Of a stretch of DNA of 52,827 bases, positions 41,138-49,394 are shown one piece after another. Location: the NCBI GenBank assembly GCA_009840115.1, contig VXOJ01000004.1:1-52827 (forward strand), given 5' to 3'. The position numbers and the translations under genes were made by a program. The notes under the pieces were generated by a model. That model had not been told where the DNA came from and did no database searches. It saw only the letters and a program-made list of their open reading frames with translations. Position 1 is the first letter of the stretch. Each line of letters begins with the position of its first letter. Origin of the DNA: Gemmatimonadales bacterium (GTDB lineage Bacteria; Gemmatimonadota; Gemmatimonadetes; Palauibacterales; Palauibacteraceae).

Positions 41138-42124
41138 GTGAGTCCGCCCGAATCCGACGCGGAGGGTGCGGGCGAGCGGCGGCTCATCGAGATCGGCGAG
41201 GACGCGGCGCTCGACCGGCTCGATCGCCTGTTGGCCGACCGTCTCTCACTGAGCCGGGCCCGGGTCGCGCAACTCATCTCCGACGGGCGGGTGACCGTCG
41301 GCGGGCGGGTGGTGCCGAAGCGGTATCGGCCGCGGCCGGGAGATCGGATCGCGATCGAACTGCCGCCCCCGGTCTCCACCCGGCTGGAACCCGAAGACAT
41401 CCCGGTGGAGATCCGATACGCGGACGACGACCTCGCGGTGGTCGAGAAACCGGCCGGACTCGTCGTCCACCCGGCGCCCGGCCATCCGGAAGGCACGCTG
41501 GTAAACGCCCTCCTGTTTCACCTCGGCGGCCTGTCGAGCATCGGGGGGGACCGCCGGCCCGGGATCGTGCACCGACTGGACAAGGACACGAGCGGGCTCA
41601 TGCTCGTGGCGCGCCGGGACGAGGCGCATCGGGCGCTGTCCGCGGCCCTCCGCCGCCGCGAGGTCGAGCGCGGGTACGTCGCCGCGGCCTGGGGGCACCT
41701 CGACGAGGAGCGCCTCACGGTGGACCGCCCGATCGGGCGCGATCCGCGCGACCGGAAGCGGATGGCCGTGCGCGAGGCCGGACGGCCCGCGGTGACGCAC
41801 TTCAAGCGCCTGGAGCGCTGGAACGCGGCGGAACTGCTCGCCGTGCGGCTCGCCACGGGGAGGACGCACCAGATTCGGGTGCACCTGGGATCGCTCGGAC
41901 ACCCGGTCGTCGCGGACCCCATCTACGGGCCGGACTGGGAACGGGGGTTCGGCGGTGCGGGGGGGCGCTGGGCGGAGGCGCTTCGGCGCCGGGCGGGGCG
42001 ACTCTTCCTGCACGCCGCGCACCTCGCGTTCGAGCACCCCGGGACCGGGGAGGCGCTGTCGTTCGCCTCGCCGCTGCCCCCGCCGCTCCTGGAGGCCGCG
42101 GAATGGGCCCGGGCGACCTCGTGA
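41138..42124 (+). CDS. rluD: RluA/RluD family 23S rRNA pseudouridine synthase
   Basis: The product has 328 aa. An S4 RNA-binding domain (~25-75, LDRLLADRLSLSRARVAQLISDGRVTVGG) is followed by the pseudouridine synthase core with KPAGLVVHP, catalytic Asp148 in HRLDKDTSG, ATGRTHQIRVHL and GHPVVADPIYG. The RluD type is inferred from the S4 domain and the lspA neighbour; target uridines in helix 69 are not provable from sequence. GTG start at 41138. Confidence 0.93.
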   Translation: MSPPESDAEGAGERRLIEIGEDAALDRLDRLLADRLSLSRARVAQLISDGRVTVGGRVVPKRYRPRPGDRIAIELPPPVSTRLEPEDIPVEIRYADDDLAVVEKPAGLVVHPAPGHPEGTLVNALLFHLGGLSSIGGDRRPGIVHRLDKDTSGLMLVARRDEAHRALSAALRRREVERGYVAAAWGHLDEERLTVDRPIGRDPRDRKRMAVREAGRPAVTHFKRLERWNAAELLAVRLATGRTHQIRVHLGSLGHPVVADPIYGPDWERGFGGAGGRWAEALRRRAGRLFLHAAHLAFEHPGTGEALSFASPLPPPLLEAAEWARATS

Positions 42125-42162
42125 GGCGCTCCGCGCGCGCCGCGCAGGCGCCCCGGCAATGG

Positions 42163-42191
42163 TTGACGCATGTAGGAGGGACGTCTAGCGT
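42163..42191 (+). promoter_or_regulatory. Sigma70-type promoter before the small membrane protein and tRNA-Val
   Basis: TTGACG (42163-42168), a 17-bp spacer and TAGCGT (42186-42191). The -35 keeps five of six consensus bases. The ATG at 42198 is only 6 nt after the -10, so a transcript from here would be nearly leaderless for that gene but would carry the tRNA and copD. Confidence 0.5.
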
Positions 42192-42197
42192 CCCCGC

Positions 42198-42422
42198 ATG
42201 AACCAGGGAAGACGTGACCGGAGGGGGGGAGAGGCTCCCGCCCGAGGCCTCCAGTTCGGGGTGGCCAACTACGCGGCGTTCGCGCTCGGCCTCACGTCGA
42301 TCGCCGCCGGGTACGTGCTGCTGGACCGGGGGTCCGTGACGGCCGCGCCGCTCCTGCTCATCCTGGGCTATGCGGTGTTCCTGCCCGCCGGACTGATCCT
42401 CGGCTGGCGCAAGCTCAGCTAG
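42198..42422 (+). CDS. Small two-helix membrane protein
   Basis: The product has 74 aa. A basic/Gly N-terminus (NQGRRDRRGGEAPARG) is followed by two hydrophobic helices (YAAFALGLTSIAAGYVLL and AAPLLLILGYAVFLPAGLIL). The pattern NYAAFALGLTSIAAGYVLLD resembles small DUF3098-type proteins, an uncertain match. AGGAGGG precedes the start by ~17 nt. The tRNA-Val gene begins 11 nt after its stop. Confidence 0.72.
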   Translation: MNQGRRDRRGGEAPARGLQFGVANYAAFALGLTSIAAGYVLLDRGSVTAAPLLLILGYAVFLPAGLILGWRKLS

Positions 42423-42433
42423 CGGGCGATTCG

Positions 42434-42508
42434 GGGCGAATAGCTCAGCCGGTTCAGAGCGCCTGCCTTACAAGCAGGAGGTCGGGGGTTCGAATCCCTC
42501 TTCGCCCA
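42434..42508 (+). tRNA. tRNA-Val (anticodon UAC)
   Basis: 75 nt. Acceptor GGGCGAA (42434-42440) pairs with TTCGCCC (42501-42507), discriminator A 42508. D-stem GCTC/GAGC; anticodon stem CCTGC/GCAGG around the loop CTTACAA, with anticodon TAC at 42469-42471. T-loop TTCGAAT with a 5-bp stem that includes one G-U pair. CCA is not encoded. Reads GUA/GUG. The copD-like gene starts 13 nt after the 3' end, so the tRNA must be cut out of a longer transcript or copD has its own start. Confidence 0.97.
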
Positions 42509-42521
42509 TTTGGTTACCGAC

Positions 42522-43457
42522 ATGTGGTTCCTGATCGGCACGTTCTCGCGTTGGGCGCTGTTCGCGGGCCTCCTCGTCGCGGTGGGCGCGCTGGCCTTCA
42601 AGCTGGTCGTCCTCAGGCGTTACCCCGGGTTCGGGCCGGTGGAAGACGAAGCGGCCGGAGTGACGCCCGAGAGACTGGCCGCTCGGCTCGGCGGCTTCGC
42701 GGTACTGCTCGCCGGAGCCGGCGCCCTGGGTCGCCTCGCCGCGGAAGTGAGCATCTTTCGCGATCCGTTCGAGCCTCTGGCGGCCGAGGTCCGTCTGCTC
42801 GTGACCGGGACTTCCTGGGGTCGGGCGTGGCTCGCGCAGGTCGCGGCGGTCGTGGTCTCCGGGCTCGCGTTCGCCCTCGCCCTCGCCTCCGCGCGGGGCG
42901 CGCGGGCGGAGTTCGGCTGGATGGTGGCCACGGCGGGAGTGGCCCTCCTCGCGTACACGCCGGCGCTGGCCGGGCACGCGGTCGGCGCCGAACACTTTGT
43001 CACGCCGGCGATTACCGCCGACATCTTCCACATGGTGGCGGGGGGCGTGTGGCTGGGCACGCTGGCCGTGATGGCGGGGGTCCTCTATCTGGGCCGCCGC
43101 CGCGGGGCCGGAGTCTCGAAACGCCGCATCATCGAATGGATCTCGGCCTTCTCGCCGCTCGCGCTGGGCTCGGCGGCCGTCATCGCGGTCACCGGACTCT
43201 TCGCGGCGTGGCTCCACGTCGGGACGGTCTCGGCGCTCTGGACCGAACCCTACGGCCGGACGCTGAGTCTGAAGCTCTTTGTCGTCCTCGCGGTCGCGGG
43301 TTGCGGCGCGTACAACTGGCGGCGCGCTCCCGGCCGGGTCGGGGAATCCGGAGATCCGCCCCGTCTTCCGCCGACCGTCACCGTCGAGTTGAGCGCGGCG
43401 GGTCTGCTCCTCCTCGTCACGGCCGTTCTCACCGGCACGCCGCCCCCCGCCCATTGA
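42522..43457 (+). CDS. CopD-family copper resistance membrane protein
   Basis: The product has about 311 aa and eight or so hydrophobic helices. TADIFHMVAGGVWLGTLAVMAGVLYLGRR and the following SAAVIAVTGLFAAWLHVG and TLSLKLFVVLAVAGCGAYNWRR segments are typical of the PF05425 CopD domain; conserved His residues (AGHAVG, DIFHMVAG, WLHVG) could bind copper. CopD takes part in copper import or homeostasis. No CopC domain is attached. The start is ATG 42522 (or TTG 42510, almost touching the tRNA). There is no copper-regulator gene nearby. Confidence 0.85.
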   Translation: MWFLIGTFSRWALFAGLLVAVGALAFKLVVLRRYPGFGPVEDEAAGVTPERLAARLGGFAVLLAGAGALGRLAAEVSIFRDPFEPLAAEVRLLVTGTSWGRAWLAQVAAVVVSGLAFALALASARGARAEFGWMVATAGVALLAYTPALAGHAVGAEHFVTPAITADIFHMVAGGVWLGTLAVMAGVLYLGRRRGAGVSKRRIIEWISAFSPLALGSAAVIAVTGLFAAWLHVGTVSALWTEPYGRTLSLKLFVVLAVAGCGAYNWRRAPGRVGESGDPPRLPPTVTVELSAAGLLLLVTAVLTGTPPPAH

Positions 43458-43503
43458 AGCCCATGCGACGCTCGGTGAGACACGCTCGGGCGGGTTCCGG
43501 ACC

Positions 43504-44817
43504 GTGACGGCGATCTCCGAACTCCGGGTGAACGGAGACAGGCTCTGGGGACGCCTCGAGGAGATGGCGCGCATCGGAGCCACTCCGGCCGGGGGCGTCC
43601 ACCGCCTCGCCCTGAGCGACGAGGACCGTCGGGCGCGCGATCTCTTCCGGGCGTGGGCCGGGTCGCTGGGCCTCGCGGTGTCCGTCGACGGGATCGGCAA
43701 CATGTTCGCCCGCCGGGAAGGCCCGGAAGGGACGGGCGCCCCCGCCGAGAGCCGGCCCCCTCTCGTGCTCGGGAGCCACCTCGACAGCCAGCCCACGGGG
43801 GGCCGGTTCGACGGGCCGCTCGGCGTGCTCGCGGCGCTGGAGGTCGTGGAGACGCTCGAGGAGCACGGGGTTCGGACGGCGCGTCCGATCGAAGTCGTGA
43901 ACTGGACGAATGAGGAAGGTGCCCGTTTCCCGCCCGCCATGATGGGTTCGGGCGTGTTTTCGGCGCGCTTCGATCTCGCGGAGGCCCTCGGCGCGACGGA
44001 CCCGGACGGGATGACGGTGTCCGACGCCATCGACCGCATCGGCTATCGCGGCGCGCTCCCGGTCGGTGGCCGTCCGATCGCCGCCGCGCTCGAGTTGCAC
44101 ATCGAGCAGGGCCCGATTCTCGAGGAGGACGGATGCGAGATCGGCGTGGTGACCGGGGTGCAGGGCGCTCGCTGGTTCGACCTGGCGATCGTGGGCGAGG
44201 AAGCGCACGCGGGGTCGACGCCGATGTCGCGGCGGACGGATCCGGTCGCGGCGCTCGGGCGGTTTCTCGTGGACGTGAATCGCCGCGTCGAACGCGACTT
44301 CGCGCCGCACGGACGGCTGACCTTCGGGGTCCTGGCGGCCGAGCCGGCCTCGCGGAACACCGTGCCCGGGCGCGTGACGGTCAGCGTGGATATGCGTCAC
44401 CCCGACGATGCGACCCTCGACGACATGGAAGACGCGCTGCGCGAGGCGGCGACCGACGCCTGCCTCGAACGCGGAGCGGCATGGCGGCTCGACGACGTCT
44501 GGCGCTCTCCTCCGGTGCGGTTTTCCGGCCGGTGCATCGACGCCGTCCGCGCGGCGGCGGATCTCTGCGGCTATTCCTCCATGCCGATGGTGGCCGGCGC
44601 CGGCCATGACTCCGTGCACACGAACGACGTCGCGCCGACGGGGATGATCTTCGTCCCCTGCGAGGGCGGCATCAGCCACAACGAGGCGGAGAACATCACG
44701 CCCGCACAGGCGGAGGCGGGCGCCAACGTCCTCCTCCACGCGGCGCTCAGGCTCGTGGAGCCGACGCCGGCTGATATGTTGTCCGCGCCGACAAACCAAC
44801 CAGGAGGCGCCGCGTGA
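43504..44817 (+). CDS. M20-family N-carbamoyl-L-amino-acid hydrolase / beta-ureidopropionase-type amidase
   Basis: The product has 437 aa with a GTG start at 43504. Binuclear zinc site: His92 in GSHLDSQPTGGRFDG, the Asp that follows, Glu137-Glu138 in NEEGARFPP, His in LELHIEQGPILEEDG and His392 in GISHNEAEN. The VAGAGHDS block is also present. This subgroup hydrolyses N-carbamoyl amino acids, allantoate or ureidopropionate. The four-base overlap with the downstream aminotransferase (GTGA) favours N-carbamoyl-beta-alanine as substrate (inference). Confidence 0.88.
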   Translation: MTAISELRVNGDRLWGRLEEMARIGATPAGGVHRLALSDEDRRARDLFRAWAGSLGLAVSVDGIGNMFARREGPEGTGAPAESRPPLVLGSHLDSQPTGGRFDGPLGVLAALEVVETLEEHGVRTARPIEVVNWTNEEGARFPPAMMGSGVFSARFDLAEALGATDPDGMTVSDAIDRIGYRGALPVGGRPIAAALELHIEQGPILEEDGCEIGVVTGVQGARWFDLAIVGEEAHAGSTPMSRRTDPVAALGRFLVDVNRRVERDFAPHGRLTFGVLAAEPASRNTVPGRVTVSVDMRHPDDATLDDMEDALREAATDACLERGAAWRLDDVWRSPPVRFSGRCIDAVRAAADLCGYSSMPMVAGAGHDSVHTNDVAPTGMIFVPCEGGISHNEAENITPAQAEAGANVLLHAALRLVEPTPADMLSAPTNQPGGAA

Positions 44818-46214
44818 CCGCCACGACGAACCCCGCCACGGCGAACCCCGCCGGAACCGCAACGGCTCAATGGCAGGACCTCGACCGACGCCATCACGTC
44901 CACCCCTTCATCGACCCCCGGGTCGTGGCCGAAAAGGGGACGCGCGTGATCGTGGGCGCGGAGGGCCGCCACCTCGTCGACTCCGAGGGCCGGCGCATCC
45001 TCGACGGCATGGGCGGCCTGTGGTGCGTGAATCTCGGCTACGGACGCGAGGAACTTGCGAGGGCGGCGTACGACCAGATGGTCGAACTCCCCTATTACAA
45101 CACGTTCTTCCGTTCCGCGCCCCCGGCGACGATCGAACTGTCGCGGGTCCTCGCGGAACTCACGCCCGGCGCGATCGCGCACACCTTCTTCTCGAGTTCC
45201 GGTTCCGAGGCGAACGACACCATCGTCCGCCTCGTCCGCCGGTACTGGGATCTCCGTGGAAAGCCCGAAAAGAAGACGTTCATCAGCCGAACCTACGCGT
45301 ATCACGGCAGCACGATGGCCGCCGCGAGCCTGGGCGGCTTCGAAGCCATGCACGCGGTGGGCGACCTGCCGCTGCCCGGCTTCGAGCACGTCATGCCCCC
45401 GTACTGGTTCGCCATGGGCACGCCCGGCGAGACCCCGGAGGAGACCGGCGCGCGGGCGGCGCGGGCAGTGGAGGAGAAGATCGCGGAACTCGGCGCGGAC
45501 CGCGTGGCGGCGTTCATCGGCGAGCCCGTCATCGGCGCCGGGGGCGTCATCGTGCCGCCGGACAACTACTGGCCCGAGATCCAGCGCATCTGCCGCGAGA
45601 ACGACGTGCTCATCGTCTGCGACGAGGTGATCACGGGCTTCGGCCGCACCGGGGAGTGGTTCGGCGCGCAGAAGTTCGGCATCGAGGCCGACCTGATGAC
45701 GATCGCCAAGGGACTCACCTCCGGCTACCTGCCGATGTCCGCCGTGCTCATGACCGACGCGGTATACGACGTTCTGGCCGAAGGGGGGGTGATCCCGCAC
45801 GGGTACACCTACTCGGGCCATCCCGTCGCGGCGGCCGTGGCCCTGGAAAATCTCCGGCTCATGAAGGAGGAGGGCGTCGTCGACCGGGTGAGAGAGGACA
45901 CCGGACCCTACTTCCAGGCGCGGTTGAGGGAGTTGAACGATCACCCGCTCGTCGGCGAGGTGCGAGGCGTCGGACTCGTGGCCGGCGTCGAACTCTCGAA
46001 GGACAAGACGCGCCGGGAACTGTTCGAGCCCATGGGCCAGGTGGGAGCCCTCTGTCACGAGCACCTCTACGACGAGGGGGTCGTGTTCCGCGCCATGCGC
46101 GACGTCATCTGCACGAGTCCGCCGCTCACGATCACCCGCGACGAGATCGACGAGCTCGTGACGAAGGCCCGCGCGGGCATCGATCGGACGGCGCGGGACC
46201 TCGGCATGATGTAG
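44814..46214 (+). CDS. Class-III omega-aminotransferase (beta-alanine/pyruvate type)
   Basis: The product has 466 aa. PLP lysine Lys299 in TIAKGLTSGYLPMSAV; the FFSSSGSEANDTIVRLVRRYW, YHGSTMAAASLGG, IGEPVIGAGGVIVPP and DEVITGFGRTGEWFG blocks are class-III. The pattern GMGGLWCVNLGYGREELA and FFRSAPP fits the beta-alanine:pyruvate/putrescine:pyruvate branch. It would convert beta-alanine to malonate semialdehyde or act on other terminal amines. GTG start at 44814 overlaps the upstream hydrolase stop. Confidence 0.9.
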   Translation: MTATTNPATANPAGTATAQWQDLDRRHHVHPFIDPRVVAEKGTRVIVGAEGRHLVDSEGRRILDGMGGLWCVNLGYGREELARAAYDQMVELPYYNTFFRSAPPATIELSRVLAELTPGAIAHTFFSSSGSEANDTIVRLVRRYWDLRGKPEKKTFISRTYAYHGSTMAAASLGGFEAMHAVGDLPLPGFEHVMPPYWFAMGTPGETPEETGARAARAVEEKIAELGADRVAAFIGEPVIGAGGVIVPPDNYWPEIQRICRENDVLIVCDEVITGFGRTGEWFGAQKFGIEADLMTIAKGLTSGYLPMSAVLMTDAVYDVLAEGGVIPHGYTYSGHPVAAAVALENLRLMKEEGVVDRVREDTGPYFQARLRELNDHPLVGEVRGVGLVAGVELSKDKTRRELFEPMGQVGALCHEHLYDEGVVFRAMRDVICTSPPLTITRDEIDELVTKARAGIDRTARDLGMM

Positions 46215-46217
46215 GGA

Positions 46218-47321
46218 CTAGACGCCTTCGGCCGTCTCCGCGATGAGGTGCCGGACCACGGCCCGCGTGTCGCCGGTCTCTTCGTACACGGCGAGTTGCC
46301 GCTGCGAACTCGACCCTTCCCGGAGGATCCGAAGCGCGTATTCCACCTCCGCGCGGGTGCCGAGTTCGTCCACCACGTCGTCGAGGAACCACTCGATGAT
46401 CTCGATGATCAGATCCGCCGCCGGATGCTCGCTCTGCCGCCCGAAATCGATGAGCTTTCCGGTCAGCCCGTACCTGGCCGCGCGCCACTTGTTTTCGGCG
46501 AGCAGGACCTCCGGGTACTGGCGGAAGGTGAGGTTGTCGCGCCGCAGCTTCCACAGCTTCGCCACGATCCCCTGGAAGATGGCGGCGATGCACACGACTT
46601 CCTCCACGCGCGTGCACATGTCGCACACGCGGAACTCGAGGGTCGGGAACTTGTGATTGGGACGGACGTCCCACCAGATCTTGCTCGAATCCGGGATCGT
46701 GTTCGAGCGGACCATCGTCTCGATGAAGTGCTCGTACTCGTTCCAGCTACCGAAGCTCATCGGGATGCCGGTGCGCGGAAAGTTCCGCCAGATGATGCTG
46801 CGGTAGGAGTGCAACCCCGTCCTCGACCCCTCCCAGAACGGGGAACTCGTGGAGAGCGCCAGCAGGTGGGGGAGGAAGTACCGCGAGACGTTCATCGCGT
46901 CGACCATGAAGTCCCGGTCCTCGATGCCCACGTGGATGTGGGTGCCGAAGATCAGGTTCCGTTCGGCCACCTGCTGCAGATCCTCCCGCAATCCGACGTA
47001 GCGGGCGAGCGGCGTGATGTCCTGTTGCTCCCAGGTCGAGAACGGATGCGTGCCCGCGGCCAGGATGGCGAGCCCCTTTTCGGCGACCGTGCCGCTGACG
47101 AGGCGGCGCATGCGCAGCACCTCCTCGCGCGCCTCCGCCACATCGCGGCAGACCTCGCTCGCCGTCTCCACGCAGGCCTGGTGAAGCTCCGGGTGAATCT
47201 GCTCGCGCGTCTCCTCATCCCCTTCCAGAATCTCGGTGATGAAGGACGTGAGTTCGCCGGTCTCCGGATGGACGACCTGGTATTCCTCTTCGATCCCGAG
47301 CGTAAGTGAAGGCGCTTTCAT
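46218..47321 (-). CDS. YbdK-type carboxylate-amine ligase (glutamate-cysteine ligase family 2)
   Basis: The product has 367 aa. SLTLGIEEEYQVVHP (residues 5-19), AAGTHPFSTWEQQDIT, ERNLIFGTHIHVGIEDRD and VRPNHKFPTLEFRVCDMC are the GCS2 signatures. YbdK members weakly couple glutamate and cysteine; whether it serves glutathione or another peptide here is unknown. Its 3' end faces the aminotransferase with 3 nt between stops. Divergent from the small membrane protein gene. Confidence 0.92.
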   Translation of the reverse strand: MKAPSLTLGIEEEYQVVHPETGELTSFITEILEGDEETREQIHPELHQACVETASEVCRDVAEAREEVLRMRRLVSGTVAEKGLAILAAGTHPFSTWEQQDITPLARYVGLREDLQQVAERNLIFGTHIHVGIEDRDFMVDAMNVSRYFLPHLLALSTSSPFWEGSRTGLHSYRSIIWRNFPRTGIPMSFGSWNEYEHFIETMVRSNTIPDSSKIWWDVRPNHKFPTLEFRVCDMCTRVEEVVCIAAIFQGIVAKLWKLRRDNLTFRQYPEVLLAENKWRAARYGLTGKLIDFGRQSEHPAADLIIEIIEWFLDDVVDELGTRAEVEYALRILREGSSSQRQLAVYEETGDTRAVVRHLIAETAEGV

Positions 47322-47438
47322 GTGACCCTCTCAGGGGAGCGTTGGAAGCCGCGGGGGCAAGCTACTTTCGAGGATCGCCGGAGGCCATGTATGTTCCTCC
47401 GTCCCCGACCCGACCCGTTTCCCGACACGGAGGCACCA

Positions 47439-47762
47439 TTGATCGACTGGCTCTACGCAACCTGCATCTTCTGGATTGTGGCTGCGGTCTTCTTCGGCGG
47501 CATCTACGACGCGAAGACCGGCTCGCCCGGACGCCAGGCACTGGGACTCCTGCTGAATCTCGTCGTGTTCCTCGGCATCTTCACGGTGCTGCGGCTGGCC
47601 CTCGGCGGCCTGGGCGGAGAGAGCGGGTTCATGAGCACTGTGTGGGGACTCGTCGTGCCCGCGGCCCTGCCTACGATGCTGCTCGGCCGGATCGGGAACG
47701 TGGTCTTCAGGCTCGTGGGCGTCACCATGACGCGGAAAGTCTTCTCGGCGGACGCCCACTAG
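47439..47762 (+). CDS. Small membrane protein of unknown function
   Basis: The product has 107 aa. TTG start at 47439, five nt after GGAGG (47429-47433). Three TM helices (IDWLYATCIFWIVAAVFFGGIY, GLLLNLVVFLGIFTVLRLAL, VWGLVVPAALPTMLLGRIG) and a basic C-terminus (RLVGVTMTRKVFSADAH). The longer frame to 47322 is Arg/Pro-rich and unlikely. No family recognised. It precedes the HU gene by 123 nt. Confidence 0.7.
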   Translation: MIDWLYATCIFWIVAAVFFGGIYDAKTGSPGRQALGLLLNLVVFLGIFTVLRLALGGLGGESGFMSTVWGLVVPAALPTMLLGRIGNVVFRLVGVTMTRKVFSADAH

Positions 47763-47808
47763 CGGGCTGCCGGCAGGACCCTTCATCGGGCGAAATCGCG
47801 CGCCACAC

Positions 47809-47837
47809 TTGCAATCCGGCGAGGGTGCGCGAATTAT
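47809..47837 (+). promoter_or_regulatory. Sigma70-type promoter for the HU gene
   Basis: TTGCAA (47809-47814), a 17-bp spacer and AATTAT (47832-47837), the only A/T-rich stretch in this gap. Predicted start ~40 nt before ATG 47886, which is preceded by CAGGGAGAAC. Confidence 0.55.
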
Positions 47838-47885
47838 GCGCCCGGATCGCTCGTCGGAGCTTACTTTCAACAGGGAGAACCCAGG

Positions 47886-48179
47886 ATGACCAAAGACGAT
47901 TTCGCGGCGAAGCTCGCCTCGCAGGCCGGCTTGAGCAAAGCGAGCGCGCGGGATGTGATCGACTGCATTTTCTCGACGGATCCAGGCCAGGGGATCATTG
48001 CAGTCGAGCTTGACGCCGGCCGCGACTTCACGGTCACCGGCTTCGGCACGTTCGGAACCCGGCACCGCAAGGCGCGCATGGGTCGGAACCCGCAGACCGG
48101 CGAGTCGATTCAGATCGCGGCCATGAACGTTCCCACGTTCAAGGCGGGCAAGGGGCTCAAGGACCGCGTCCGAGCCTAG
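47886..48179 (+). CDS. hup: HU family DNA-binding protein
   Basis: The product has 97 aa. The N-terminal helices TKDDFAAKLASQAGLSKASARDVIDC are followed by the beta-arm core FTVTGFGTFGTRHRKARMGRNPQTGESIQIAA, with the arm Arg/Pro/Asn residues, then VPTFKAGKGLKDRV. The helix-2 to strand linker (IFSTDPGQGIIAVELDAGRD) is a few residues longer than in E. coli HU. It bends and compacts DNA. Single gene with its own promoter and a hairpin after it. Confidence 0.95.
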   Translation: MTKDDFAAKLASQAGLSKASARDVIDCIFSTDPGQGIIAVELDAGRDFTVTGFGTFGTRHRKARMGRNPQTGESIQIAAMNVPTFKAGKGLKDRVRA

Positions 48180-48192
48180 AACGATGGCGGGG

Positions 48193-48218
48193 CGGGACCC
48201 GGCGTGGCCCGGGTCCCG
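48193..48218. terminator. Bidirectional terminator-like hairpin between HU and the CoxE-like gene
   Basis: Perfect 10-bp stem CGGGACCCGG/CCGGGTCCCG (48193-48202, 48209-48218) with a 6-nt loop, between two converging genes. No T run on either side, so termination would rest on the stem strength or on Rho. Confidence 0.7.
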
Positions 48219-48257
48219 TCCGCGGTCGCCTTCCAACTCCGTTTCTTCCTTCTCCAG

Positions 48258-49394
48258 TCACAATCTGAGCAGCCCCGGGAGCGTCCTCAGCGCTTCGAGG
48301 CTGTGCCCGGACTGGAAGTAGTCCACGTACGGGAGCGCGGTGCGCATGCCCCGGGCTTCGGGCGCGTAGCGCGAACTCTCGAGCAGCGGATTGAGCCAGA
48401 TCACGCGGCGCGCGCGCCGCCGAATCCAGCCCATGGCGCGCCGGAGAGGTTCGACTTCGCCCTGGTCGAGTCCGTCGGAGAGGATGATGACGAGCGTCCG
48501 CCGACCGAGCATCCGTTGGCCGTGCCGGGTCACGAATGTTTCGAGGCACTCGCCGATCCGCGTCCCGCTCGACCAGCCGCGGGCCCGCAGGCGGTCCAGC
48601 GCGGGATCGATCTCTTCGCCGGCCAGCCAGGGCGTGAGGTGCGTGAGACGCGTGCTGAAGGCGAAGGTCTGGATGTCTCGCGCCCGCCCGCACCCCAGGA
48701 GGAAACGCAGCAGGAAGCGGCTGTAGCGCTCCATCGAGCCGCTCACGTCGCACAGGACGACGAGTTGCGGCGGCACGTGGCGTCGCCGCCGCCGCGCCAG
48801 GCGAACGAGTTCGCCCTCATGAGCGACGAGCGACCGCAGCGTTCGCCGCACGTCGATCGGCCCGCGCCGGCCGCCGGGCTCCAGTCGGCGGCTGCGTCGC
48901 GTGGACAGCCGCACCATCAGCCGCTCGAGCCACGCATCGACCTCGCGCAGCTCCTCGTCGCCGATCGAGGCGAAGGAGCGCCGCGCGAGCGAGTGGGCGG
49001 CGCTGTACACGGCGCCGATCGGACGCTCCCGCGAGTCCCCCTCGTTGGTCGCCCGCTCCCCGGAGTCTTCGCGGGCCGCCGCGAGCCCGTCCGGCCCGGA
49101 AGGCGCGCCGGCCGCCGGCCGGTCCCCGCGGCCCGACGCGGCCTTCGACAGAAGATCCTCGACGGCGGATGACGGCCGTGCTCCCCGCCACCACGCGGGG
49201 AAGCAGCGCTCGAAGATCTCGAGGTCCGCGGCGCTCGAGCAGAACGCCGTGCGGAGGCCCGCTCGGACGTCCTCCACATCCTCCGTATCGAGATGCGGGA
49301 GCGCGGCGACGGCCGTCGTGGACTCCGAAAGCGCGCAGGCCACACCTTCGCCGCGCAGTCGGCGGCCCAGGTCGACGACGCGCTCGGGCGTCAA
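48258..49394 (-). CDS. coxE: CoxE-like von Willebrand factor A domain protein
   Basis: The product has 378 aa. The N-terminal ~180 residues are helical with a charged linker. The C-terminal VWA domain has the MIDAS motif DVSGSM (LVVLCDVSGSMERYSRF), threonine in SSGTRIGECL and aspartate in ILSDGLDQG. The RARRVIWLNPLLES strand is typical of CoxE. Such proteins act with MoxR/CoxD ATPases to insert or rearrange the Mo-Cu cluster of CO dehydrogenase. The start overlaps the MoxR-like stop (ATGA 49391-49394). Confidence 0.88.
   Translation of the reverse strand: MTPERVVDLGRRLRGEGVACALSESTTAVAALPHLDTEDVEDVRAGLRTAFCSSAADLEIFERCFPAWWRGARPSSAVEDLLSKAASGRGDRPAAGAPSGPDGLAAAREDSGERATNEGDSRERPIGAVYSAAHSLARRSFASIGDEELREVDAWLERLMVRLSTRRSRRLEPGGRRGPIDVRRTLRSLVAHEGELVRLARRRRRHVPPQLVVLCDVSGSMERYSRFLLRFLLGCGRARDIQTFAFSTRLTHLTPWLAGEEIDPALDRLRARGWSSGTRIGECLETFVTRHGQRMLGRRTLVIILSDGLDQGEVEPLRRAMGWIRRRARRVIWLNPLLESSRYAPEARGMRTALPYVDYFQSGHSLEALRTLPGLLRL

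Noticed and set aside
42468..44039. Minus-strand frame ending in EGFEPPTSC over the tRNA
   Set aside because: This peptide is a well-known artefact of translating the complement of a tRNA; the rest overlaps copD and the hydrolase without any domain.
47306..48013. Alternative long plus-strand frame across the divergent region and the small membrane gene
   Set aside because: Runs out of frame through the TTG-started membrane gene, is Arg/Pro/His-rich and has no domain.
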